Assembly (NCBI GenBank): GCA_021789755.1
Contig: JAJYJD010000241.1
Span: 1-5,750, forward strand
DNA length: 5,750 nucleotides
Direction: 5' to 3'
Source of the DNA: Bacteroidota bacterium
GTDB taxonomy: Bacteria; Bacteroidota; Ignavibacteria; Kryptoniales; JAKASW01
Part shown: piece after piece, positions 1 through 4,709 of the stretch
Layout: each line of letters opens with the position of its first letter
Numbering within the stretch: the stretch's first letter is position 1
Position numbers and translations under genes: made by a program
Notes under the pieces: generated by a model
Seen by the model: only the letters and a program-made list of their open reading frames with translations
The model's database searches: none
Told to the model about the DNA's origin: nothing

Positions 1-62
1 AGGTTCACCGCATCCATCTTGAATTGCCGGTCGTACGTCTTTCTCTTCTTCTCTGTCTCCAT
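1..62 (-). CDS. IS3-family transposase OrfA, N-terminal fragment (runs off left edge)
   Basis: On the minus strand an ATG at 62-60 opens a frame beginning METEKKRKTYDRQFKMDAV, which continues past base 1. The pattern of a short basic start followed by K-T/R-Y-x-R-x-F-K-x-x-A-V is the usual beginning of OrfA of IS3-family elements, the small helix-turn-helix protein that binds the element ends and is joined to OrfB by programmed frameshifting. A strong ribosome binding site (GGAGGA, complement of 71-76) lies 8 nt upstream, and a terminal-repeat-like end lies at 101-127 in the expected position just outside the gene. Only 20 codons are visible, so the subgroup and whether the element is intact cannot be told. 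The start is well supported by the ribosome binding site and the conserved N-terminus. Confidence 0.72.
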   Translation of the reverse strand, partial: METEKKRKTYDRQFKMDAVN

Positions 63-100
63 TTCCAGTATCCTCCTTCACGAAGTTACCGGCTTTTCTT

Positions 101-127
101 CTTGTCTACAAAATGGGGTAAGGTCCA
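101..127 (-). repeat. Terminal inverted repeat (5' end) of the left IS3-family element
   Basis: Read on the minus strand from 127, the sequence begins TGGACCTTACCCCATTTTG. This is the TG-plus-CCCCATTTT style of terminus found in many IS3-family elements, located about 65 nt upstream of the OrfA start as expected. It matches the IS end at 1526-1551 at 16 of 26 positions by eye, including the CCCCAT core. The outer boundary is placed at 127 because IS3 ends start with TG. The other end of this element is outside the window, so the target duplication cannot be checked. Confidence 0.6.
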
Positions 128-293
128 ATTAGAGGCGTCTGTCAGTAACTTCATCCTCCGAGCGTCTATGCGGCTGCCGGTCGGCATCGCCGACAAAGAA
201 CTAACCAAGGCCCCTTGGCCAATGTAATTACTCTTCACTTTTAGCTTCATCTCTACAATTCTCGTTTCACTTCCTAACCTCAAGAGGTCCATC

Positions 294-842
294 ATGAAAA
301 CACTCCTTGCGGGAGCGGTTGTGCTCCTTCTTCAAGTTACATCCACTGCACAATCAGCCGGAACATCAGCTGGCGGCTTTCAGGCATTCACGGTGTCTGC
401 AAGTCCAACAGCGGATGAACTGACTAGTCTCTTCACTGAAACGGGCGAAGGTCTCCACGATCCATTCCTGGTCCTGAGGAAGATCGGCTCCATGGGTAAC
501 GCTGTCGTTCCTGCTCTTCAAACCTTTCTTTTTGATACGCCAATCCTAAAAGTCGGTGTCCTGGACCCGCACGGGAACACCGTCGATAACGTCAATGCGC
601 CGTCTCCAAACCGTATTTACGGCGTTATGGCACTTGACCTAATCGGTACTCCGCTTGCTTACCAGGTCCTGGCGACGGTAGCAACGTCCGACTCTGATTC
701 TCAGGTCCGCGGCATGGCACTCAATTCGCTCGCCGAGGGCTACTATTACAGGGCAAGAGAAGACAGTCTAGTTCCGGATAAAGCTGTTATCGGCTTGCTT
801 CGGCGTACGCCTTTTGCTCCCGGAAGGGTTAACGAGCGGTAA
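294..842 (+). CDS. Small secreted protein with HEAT-like repeats
   Basis: The 182-residue product is not recognised as a named family. Residues 1-20 form a signal peptide: a Lys at position 3, a hydrophobic core of about 12 residues (LLAGAVVLLLQV) and a likely cleavage near STA/QSA, so the protein is probably periplasmic or exported. Residues about 56-80 (LVLRKIGSMGNAVVPALQTF) and about 107-150 (ALDLIG, then QVRGMALNSLAEG) have the helix-turn-helix rhythm of HEAT/armadillo repeats, with the typical I-G-x-x-A-V-P-A-L and V-R-x-x-A-L signatures. Such repeats usually serve protein-protein contact. An AAGAGG Shine-Dalgarno sequence at 281-286 sits 7 nt before the ATG and fixes the start. HEAT proteins are commonly longer, and the tail after residue 170 is not repeat-like, so a shortened gene is possible. 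It lies between IS ends and an RHS remnant, so it may be accessory. Confidence 0.6.
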   Translation: MKTLLAGAVVLLLQVTSTAQSAGTSAGGFQAFTVSASPTADELTSLFTETGEGLHDPFLVLRKIGSMGNAVVPALQTFLFDTPILKVGVLDPHGNTVDNVNAPSPNRIYGVMALDLIGTPLAYQVLATVATSDSDSQVRGMALNSLAEGYYYRAREDSLVPDKAVIGLLRRTPFAPGRVNER

Positions 843-870
843 TTGGAACACAGATCAGAGAAGGCGAGAA

Positions 871-930
871 ATGTTATGGAGCGGCGTAGTCGGCATCATT
901 CTCGGTGTCCTCACTTTGCTCATCAGCTGA
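871..930 (+). CDS. Possible 19-residue membrane peptide or truncated membrane-protein start
   Basis: An ATG 28 nt after the stop of the HEAT-like gene opens a 19-codon frame, MLWSGVVGIILGVLTLLIS, ending in TGA at 928-930. It is almost entirely hydrophobic and reads like one transmembrane helix. AGAAGG at 859-864 lies 6 nt upstream and is a usable Shine-Dalgarno sequence. Sequence recognisable as RHS begins only about 30 nt downstream. The simplest reading is therefore the first codons of a second cistron whose rest was lost when the RHS fragment joined here. A genuine small membrane protein is the alternative. Chance is also possible for so short a frame. Confidence 0.3.
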   Translation: MLWSGVVGIILGVLTLLIS

Positions 931-959
931 TACAATTTTGTAGAAGGCCCACTAAAGGG

Positions 960-1511
960 TTCGCTGTCGAGTGTTACCCGTTCGGCGAACAAATGCCTGG
1001 CACAAGTCCACTGATGAACCAGACCGGATCTGCTGACACGCGCTATAAGTTCACCGGCAAGGAAGAGGACCCGGAGACGGCCCTGTACTATTTCGGAGCC
1101 AGGTACTATGATCCGTGGAGCGGCAGGTTTGGACAACCCGATCTGTTGGATTTTCTATCTCCCGATAAAAGTTCCTATGAATACTCTTTTAATAATCCTA
1201 TAAGGTTCTCCGATCCAAGCGGATTAGATGCGGGACCATCAGTGGAAGAGATAGAATATCAAGAAGCGGCGGGGTTGCAAGCGGCAGAGGAACAAGCGAA
1301 AGGGAAAGACAAGAGAACAAGGGATGACCCAGGGTACCTCCCCAACGATGAGAGACCGCATGGAATTGTGAATCTCGTCGGTCCTACGGCTAATAGCACA
1401 AGCTCACAGTTCGCAAATCTTTTCGGAATATCATATAGCCCAGAAGGGATCCAACTTCATTTAGGTCATGGCATTGACCTGCCCCCAATTGATGAACCAA
1501 TCGTAAGTTAG
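960..1511 (+). pseudogene. RHS repeat-associated core domain, 5'-truncated, with orphan C-terminal tip
   Basis: RHS/YD-repeat proteins are large surface or secreted shells whose conserved core ends in a variable C-terminal domain, often a toxin. Here only the end of the core survives: YPFGEQMPG, then YKFTGKEEDPETALYYFGARYYDP, then GRFGQPD and YEYSFNNPIRFSDPSGLD, which match the RHS-associated core in order. The tens of upstream YD repeats are missing. The frame is open from a TTG at 843, but the 843-960 translation is basic and not RHS-like, so homology starts near 960. After the core come about 95 residues: a charged helix rich in E, A, K and Q (about 133-160), then a tail with HGIVNLVGPTANS, NLFGIS and HLGHGIDLPP. 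I do not recognise a toxin fold in it. The stop at 1509-1511 lies 14 nt before the end of an IS remnant. With no start, signal or shell it is most likely a dead fragment. Confidence 0.75.
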
Positions 1512-1525
1512 TGCTCCGGTCAAGC

Positions 1526-1552
1526 TGAACTGCTCCCCATGTTTGATCCAAA
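1526..1552 (+). repeat. Terminal inverted repeat (3' end) of the second IS3-family element
   Basis: Read on the plus strand from 1526, the sequence begins TGAACTGCTCCCCATGTTTG, an IS3-family type terminus with TG outermost and a CCCCAT core. It lies about 30-55 nt beyond the transposase stop (1581-1583, minus strand), the usual place for the 3' end. It resembles the end at 101-127 but differs at about 10 of 26 positions, so the two elements are related rather than identical copies. Confidence 0.55.
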
Positions 1553-1580
1553 TCGAATAAGAACAAAATCGTGGTTAATG

Positions 1581-1797
1581 TCAAGTGACTACTGTCCTTT
1601 GTCGTTCGATTAGGTTGATGAATTCCTCCGGCGTCTGGTAGTTCAGTGCACTGTGGGGTCGTTCGGAATCTTATTGGAGTCTCCATGCTTCGATCTTATG
1701 CCGCGCATCTTCCAGAGAAAGGAACCAGTGTTCGTTCAAACATTCCTGACGGAAGCGTGAGTTGAATGCTTCAATGAATGCGTTGTCGCATTTTGAG
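1581..1797 (-). pseudogene. IS3-family transposase OrfB, C-terminal remnant with internal stop
   Basis: The minus strand from about 1797 to 1581 translates as DNAFIEAFNSRFRQECLNEH, WFLSLEDARHKIEAWR, then LQ, a stop, DSERPHSALNYQTPEEF, and ends at TGA (1583-1581). This is the end of the DDE integrase core of IS3-family OrfB: the Glu in FIEAFN is the third catalytic acid, and W-R-x-x-Y-N-x-x-R-P-H-S-x-L is the family's C-terminal signature. The stop at 1673-1671 (TAA) falls exactly on the signature Tyr, so one base change from TAT or TAC explains it. Everything upstream of the C-D-N-A motif, including the first two catalytic Asp residues and OrfA, is missing, and an in-frame stop appears at 1802-1800. 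The copy cannot encode an active transposase. Confidence 0.85.
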
Positions 1798-2043
1798 CCT
1801 CAGACGGCGAAGAGAGCCGCGGAGATACTTGCGATGCGAAGATCTAAAACCGGCGCAGAGGCGATAGGCGATGCTTTCGTAAATAGGGCCGATCTCGATC
1901 CCATCATGGCACGGTCGTTCATAAGGTGTATAGCCGTGATCCTCGGACAAGAAGACGCGGATGTGGCAGGCGAACTCAATAAAAGAGGGAATTTCCGTTC
2001 TGCCGTGGCCTCAAGAATTGTGGAACCGATGTTGCAGAGCTGA
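1795..2043 (+). pseudogene. 3' remnant of an unrecognised gene, cut by the IS element
   Basis: A plus-strand frame runs to TGA at 2041-2043. Its last 80 or so residues look like a real soluble, helical protein (KRAAEILAMRRSKTGAEAIG, later SFIRCIAVILGQEDADVAGE, AVASRIVEP), with regular codon use. I do not recognise the family. The frame continues leftward to a TTG at 1762 or an ATG at 1774, but those codons are antisense to conserved transposase sequence, so they are not its original start. The natural reading is that the 5' part was lost when the IS element inserted or deleted here. Expression from the chimeric start is possible (GGAAG at 1751-1755 lies upstream) but unsupported. Confidence 0.45.
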
Positions 2044-2071
2044 GGAGATCTATAAAAGTCTCGGTCACGTT

Positions 2072-2099
2072 TTGCAGACCGGTTGTGATATGTTAAATT
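2072..2099 (+). promoter_or_regulatory. Candidate promoter for the fluoride riboswitch transcript
   Basis: TTGCAG at 2072-2077 and TAAATT at 2094-2099 are spaced by 16 nt. This would start transcription near 2104-2107, the first bases of the aptamer. The hexamers are only partial matches to sigma-70 consensus, so the support is mainly positional. Confidence 0.4.
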
Positions 2100-2103
2100 A
2101 AAT

Positions 2104-2157
2104 CATGGCGATGGAGTTCGCCGATTAAGTGTCTCCGAAAGGAGAATGATGACTCCT
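2104..2157 (+). ncRNA. Fluoride riboswitch (crcB motif) aptamer
   Basis: The first stem is GGCGA (2107-2111) with TCGCC (2118-2122), closing the loop TGGAGT. The loop bases GGAGT (2113-2117) are complementary to ACTCC (2152-2156), giving the pseudoknot that defines this class. Between them is a second hairpin, TCTCC (2132-2136) with GGAGA (2141-2145) on a GAAA tetraloop, followed by the conserved ATGATGACTCCT. GGCGATGGAGTTCGCC and the GATGACTCCT end match the known consensus closely. The family binds a fluoride ion through magnesium ions and switches on fluoride-resistance genes. The gene directly downstream is a fluoride channel, which confirms the assignment. Confidence 0.96.
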
Positions 2158-2191
2158 GTTGTGGATGATCTGTTCCGCAACAGGATTTTTT
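2155..2191 (+). terminator. Intrinsic terminator as riboswitch expression platform
   Basis: CCTGTTGTGGA (2155-2165) pairs with TCCGCAACAGG (2174-2184) in an 11-bp stem with one G-U pair and an 8-nt loop, followed by A and six T residues (2186-2191). The first two stem bases, 2155-2156, are also the last two bases of the pseudoknot strand ACTCC. When fluoride locks the pseudoknot, the base of the terminator cannot close and transcription reads through. Without fluoride the terminator forms. This is a fluoride-ON antitermination switch; the structure is seen in the sequence and the mechanism is inferred from known members. Confidence 0.88.
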
Positions 2192-2223
2192 GTATATGCA
2201 CACCTGAAAATGAAGGTGGACAA

Positions 2224-2598
2224 ATGTTTAGAAATATATTGGTTTTTGTCGGCGGCGATATTGGTGCCGTGTTTCGCTACGTATTGTCCGGATGGGTTTA
2301 CAGAGTCGTTGGAACCGATTTTCCGTACGGGACACTCGCGGTAAACGTAATCGGCTGCTTTGTTATTGGCTTGTTCCTTTCGATGGCCGAGGACAGATTT
2401 CTGATCAGCCCATCGTTTAGAATATTCTTTGCAGTCGGTGTCATCGGTGGATTCACGACGTTTTCCACTTTTAGTTTCGAGACCGTCGGGCTGCTGAGAG
2501 ATGGTGCGATTGCAATCGGGCTTTTGAACGTGGTGGTTTCGATTGTGGTCGGGCTTGCCGCAACATGGGTCGGTACCCTGGCAGGGCGACTAATTTAA
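2224..2598 (+). CDS. crcB: Fluoride ion channel CrcB/Fluc
   Basis: CrcB (Fluc) forms a dual-topology dimer in the inner membrane and lets fluoride leave the cytoplasm. The 124-residue length is standard. Visible signatures are GGDIGAVFRY (10-19, with the conserved Arg18), YGTLAVNVIGCFVIG (35-49, with the pore Asn41), and GGFTTFSTFSFE (75-86), which holds the phenylalanines F80 and F83 lining the fluoride path and the TM3 break tied to the central sodium. Four hydrophobic segments lie at about 2-22, 36-54, 66-90 and 97-119. The start at 2224 is chosen because AAGGTGG (2213-2219) sits 4 nt upstream and the N-terminus then fits the family. An in-frame ATG at 2146 lies inside the riboswitch aptamer and is not a sensible start. 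A single crcB copy implies a homodimer unless a partner exists elsewhere. Expression is controlled by the fluoride riboswitch and terminator just upstream. Confidence 0.96.
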   Translation: MFRNILVFVGGDIGAVFRYVLSGWVYRVVGTDFPYGTLAVNVIGCFVIGLFLSMAEDRFLISPSFRIFFAVGVIGGFTTFSTFSFETVGLLRDGAIAIGLLNVVVSIVVGLAATWVGTLAGRLI

Positions 2599-2609
2599 TG
2601 GAGGACATA

Positions 2610-2963
2610 ATGAAACTCGAAGGAACCGGGAAACTTCTTCGCATATTCATCGGAGAAGACGATCATGTGAACAGGAAGCCGCTCTACCATGTATTCGTGG
2701 AGCGCGCCAAGGAATTCGGAATGGCCGGCGCGACCGTTCTGCGAGGCGTTGAAAGTTACGGGGCGGGAAGCAGGATACACACCGCAAAACTCCTTGAACT
2801 CAGCGAAGACCTCCCTCTGATCGTCGAAATAGTCGATACAGAAGAAAAGGTGGATTCGTTTCTGCCGATCGTCCAGGAGTTGTTCGAGAAGGCTGGCTGC
2901 GGCGGTATGGTTACGGAGGAGAAGGCGACTGTCATCCACTACACGCCGGGCAAGAATCCGTAG
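2610..2963 (+). CDS. DUF190 family protein (PII-like fold), fluoride operon partner
   Basis: The 117-residue soluble protein matches the DUF190 family throughout: an opening LLRIFIGEDD (9-18), PLYHVFVERAKEFGMAGATV (24-43), then RGVESYGAGSRIHT (45-58), the LSEDLPLIVEIVD strand (64-76), and a final GGMVTEEKATV (98-108). Members have a small ferredoxin-like, PII-resembling fold and are often encoded next to or fused with CrcB. The biochemical role is not established; an accessory or sensing role in fluoride handling is inferred from context. TGGAGGA (2599-2605) begins right after the crcB stop and sits 4 nt before the ATG at 2610, so the two genes are co-transcribed and closely coupled. An earlier in-frame ATG at 2598 overlaps the crcB stop and lacks a suitable ribosome binding site. 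Confidence 0.92.
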   Translation: MKLEGTGKLLRIFIGEDDHVNRKPLYHVFVERAKEFGMAGATVLRGVESYGAGSRIHTAKLLELSEDLPLIVEIVDTEEKVDSFLPIVQELFEKAGCGGMVTEEKATVIHYTPGKNP

Positions 2964-3204
2964 GACGGAAAAACATGGACATGGGAATGCGATATTCCGC
3001 GGAACCGGAGTCGGAAAGTGCCGGATGTTATATTGAATCATTGCACGCAGGCAGGATGACGGGTTAGGAGATGAAACCATCGCCGTTTGCGCATTGGCTT
3101 ATGATGCTTACAGTCACATATATTAATCATGGCCCGCGCGCTCGTAGTGCAACGCTGCGGTGAATTAAATCAACGTCAGTAATTACCGAGAAATGGAGAT
3201 CAAA
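2964..3204 (+). other. Intergenic gap between the DUF190 gene and eno
   Basis: These 241 bases hold no recognised gene and no clear intrinsic terminator (a short GGAAT/ATTCC dyad near 2983 has no T tract). A weak promoter-like pair, TTGGCT at 3094-3099 and TATATT at 3119-3124 with 19-nt spacing, is the best candidate for independent eno transcription. Lack of a terminator leaves read-through from the fluoride operon possible. Confidence 0.35.
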
Positions 3205-4485
3205 ATGAGAATCAATTCTTTAGACGCTCTGGAGATTCTGGATTCAAGAGGAAATCCAACTGTTGAAGTAGACATAATACTTGAAGATGGAACGCAGGCG
3301 CGTGCGATGGTACCGAGCGGAGCTTCCACCGGCGAGAGGGAAGCGACGGAACTAAGGGACGGCGACAAGAAGCGTTACGGCGGGAAAGGTGTGAAGAAGG
3401 CTGTTGAAAATGTCATCAAGAAAATCGGGCCCGAGGTCAAGAAGCGGGAGTTCAACTCGCAAAAGGAGCTGGACTATTTTTTAATTGAGCTGGACGGAAC
3501 AGAGAACAAGTCCGCTCTCGGGGCGAATGCAACTCTCGGTGTGTCGATGGCGTATGTCCGGGCGTCCGCCGCGAGTGCAGGTGTCCCGCTGTATCAATTC
3601 ATCGGCGGACTGAATGCCAGCCTCCTTCCTGTACCTTGCATGAACGTGGTTAACGGCGGGAAGCACGCCGACAACAACGTCGACTTCCAGGAATTCATGA
3701 TTGCGCCTCATAACGCTCCGTCGTTTGCCGAGGCAATCAGGATGGGAGAGGAGACCTTCCATGCTCTGAAGTCCGTTCTGCATGGGAAGGGACTCAGCAC
3801 AGGCGTCGGCGACGAGGGCGGATTTGCTCCCGACCTGAAGTCCAACGAAGAAGCCGTGGAAGCCATACTGGAGGGAATTACAAAGGCCGGATACAAGCCA
3901 GGAAAAGATATCAGCATCTGTCTGGATCCCGCCGCGAGCGAAATGTGGGATGACGGGAAATATCTCTTCTTCAAGAGCACGAAGAAGCACGTCACCAGCG
4001 ACGCCATGATTAAGCAATGGGAGAGCTGGGTGAGAGAATATCCGATCGTACTTCTGGAAGACGGTCTCGCTGAGAACGACTGGGATGGATGGAAGAACCT
4101 CACGGCTGCGCTCGGCTCAAAGATCGAAATAGTCGGCGACGATATCTTCTGCACGAACAAGAAGATCCTGGCTAAGGCAATCGAGAAGAAAGTCGGCAAT
4201 TCGATACTTATAAAACTCAACCAGATCGGGACAGTGACCGAAACTCTCGAGACAATCGATCTCGCCTATCGGAATAATTACAACGCATTCATATCACACC
4301 GCAGCGGGGAAACCGTCGACACGATCATTGCGGACCTGACCGTAGCAGTGAACGCAGGGCATCTCAAGACCGGAAGCGGATGCCGGGGCGAGAGGATTGA
4401 GAAGTTCAACCAGCTGATGAGGATCGAGAAAAACCTGGGCAAAGCCGCCCGCTTCGCCGGGAAGACTGCTTTCAAAAACTCGTAG
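3205..4485 (+). CDS. eno: Enolase (phosphopyruvate hydratase)
   Basis: Enolase converts 2-phosphoglycerate to phosphoenolpyruvate in the cytoplasm, in glycolysis and gluconeogenesis, using two magnesium ions. The 426-residue protein is full length. It shows EILDSRGNPTVEV near the N-terminus, the mobile loop Ser41 (PSGAST), His154 in GGKHADNNVDFQEF, catalytic Glu204 in GDEGGFAPDL, magnesium ligands Asp241 (LDPAASE), Glu285 (LLEDGLAENDWDGW) and Asp312 (VGDD), catalytic Lys337 in the signature ILIKLNQIGTVTET, and SHRSGET (364-370) plus Lys388. All catalytic residues are present. The start at 3205 is preferred to the in-frame ATG at 3193 because TGGAG (3194-3198) lies 6 nt before it, whereas 3193 has no good site. 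It differs from textbook enolases at SGETVD and in the C-terminal GSGCRGER, where RSER or RSDR is usual. Fluoride with phosphate is a classic enolase inhibitor, which makes its place after crcB notable. Confidence 0.97.
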   Translation: MRINSLDALEILDSRGNPTVEVDIILEDGTQARAMVPSGASTGEREATELRDGDKKRYGGKGVKKAVENVIKKIGPEVKKREFNSQKELDYFLIELDGTENKSALGANATLGVSMAYVRASAASAGVPLYQFIGGLNASLLPVPCMNVVNGGKHADNNVDFQEFMIAPHNAPSFAEAIRMGEETFHALKSVLHGKGLSTGVGDEGGFAPDLKSNEEAVEAILEGITKAGYKPGKDISICLDPAASEMWDDGKYLFFKSTKKHVTSDAMIKQWESWVREYPIVLLEDGLAENDWDGWKNLTAALGSKIEIVGDDIFCTNKKILAKAIEKKVGNSILIKLNQIGTVTETLETIDLAYRNNYNAFISHRSGETVDTIIADLTVAVNAGHLKTGSGCRGERIEKFNQLMRIEKNLGKAARFAGKTAFKNS

Positions 4486-4504
4486 CGACTCGCTGTTGTT
4501 TGGA

Positions 4505-4550
4505 GTGACCGTCAGCTGCTCGGAACCGACTTCTGGTTGGCGGCGGTCAC
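4505..4550. repeat. Inverted repeat downstream of eno, possible transcript-end hairpin
   Basis: GTGACCG (4505-4511) is repeated inverted as CGGTCAC (4544-4550), with a nested AACC/GGTT (4524-4527, 4535-4538) inside. It starts 20 nt after the eno stop, a typical spot for a 3' hairpin. No T tract follows, so it is not a canonical intrinsic terminator; it might stabilise the mRNA end or act with another factor. Confidence 0.4.
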
Positions 4551-4637
4551 ATTCCTGTCCGTTGAATTGAATCTCTGAATTTCCCTCCATAAGTTGTCTC
4601 CGTCAGTGGATTGGCCTCCGGGGCCATGCGGTATGCA

Positions 4638-4680
4638 GTAGCACCTGCCTTGAGTTAATTCACTTAGGGTACAGTGCTAC
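4638..4680. promoter_or_regulatory. Dyad and weak FNR/CRP-like site upstream of the heme sensor kinase
   Basis: GTAGCAC (4638-4644) and GTGCTAC (4674-4680) are perfect 7-base inverted arms. Centred between them, TTGAGTTAATTCAC (4650-4663) resembles the FNR/CRP half-site layout TTGAT-N4-ATCAA with several mismatches. The nested symmetry just before a kinase start suggests an operator, but this is only a pattern. The rest of the 4486-4709 spacer holds the eno hairpin and nothing else I can name. Confidence 0.3.
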
Positions 4681-4709
4681 AAGTAAAGTTCGAAAGCGGG
4701 TCAGGTGTC

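Larger units (their letters stand above)
1..127 (-). mobile_element. Left IS3-family insertion sequence, 5' end only
   Basis: This segment combines a terminal repeat at 101-127, a leader with a ribosome binding site at 71-76, and the opening codons of OrfA. It is the upstream end of an IS3-type element transcribed leftward out of the window. Nothing visible is broken, so it may be an intact copy. The remaining bases up to 293 (128-293) are a non-coding leader for the next gene; I see no convincing gene in them. Confidence 0.65.
1526..1797 (-). mobile_element. Decayed IS3-family insertion sequence, 3' end only
   Basis: A terminal repeat at 1526-1552 plus the OrfB tail at 1581-1797 form the 3' end of a minus-strand IS3-type element. 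The 5' part has been deleted, with the break near 1790-1800, where transposase similarity stops and a different plus-strand frame takes over. It has the same orientation as the element at the left edge, but it is its own fragment: one copy is open at its 3' side and the other at its 5' side, with 1.4 kb between them. Confidence 0.75.

Noticed and set aside
24..227. Plus-strand open frame of 67 codons at the left edge
   Set aside because: It is antisense to the OrfA start and the IS end, and the product is low in protein-like features.
230..260. TTCACT and TACAAT as a promoter for the HEAT-like gene
   Set aside because: The spacing is only 14 nt and no better -35 box is present, so it is not supported.
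86..295. Minus-strand open frame of 69 codons upstream of the HEAT-like gene
   Set aside because: It runs across an IS terminal repeat and the leader of another gene, with no recognisable protein features.
294..1511. HEAT-like gene and RHS fragment as one gene with a single stop (TAA at 840-842), since they share a frame
   Set aside because: The translation between 843 and 960 is basic and unlike either domain, and a shared frame happens one time in three by chance.
2146..2223. In-frame upstream ATG that would extend CrcB by 26 residues
   Set aside because: It lies inside the conserved GATGACTCC of the riboswitch aptamer and its codons are the terminator hairpin; the 2224 start has a proper ribosome binding site and the family N-terminus.
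2975..3163. Two tandem 30-codon frames (2975-3067 and 3071-3163) between the DUF190 gene and eno
   Set aside because: No family resemblance and poor ribosome binding sites (the second has AGGAG touching the ATG); likely chance frames.
3481..4220. Long minus-strand open frames within eno
   Set aside because: They are antisense to a complete, strongly conserved enolase and have no features of their own.
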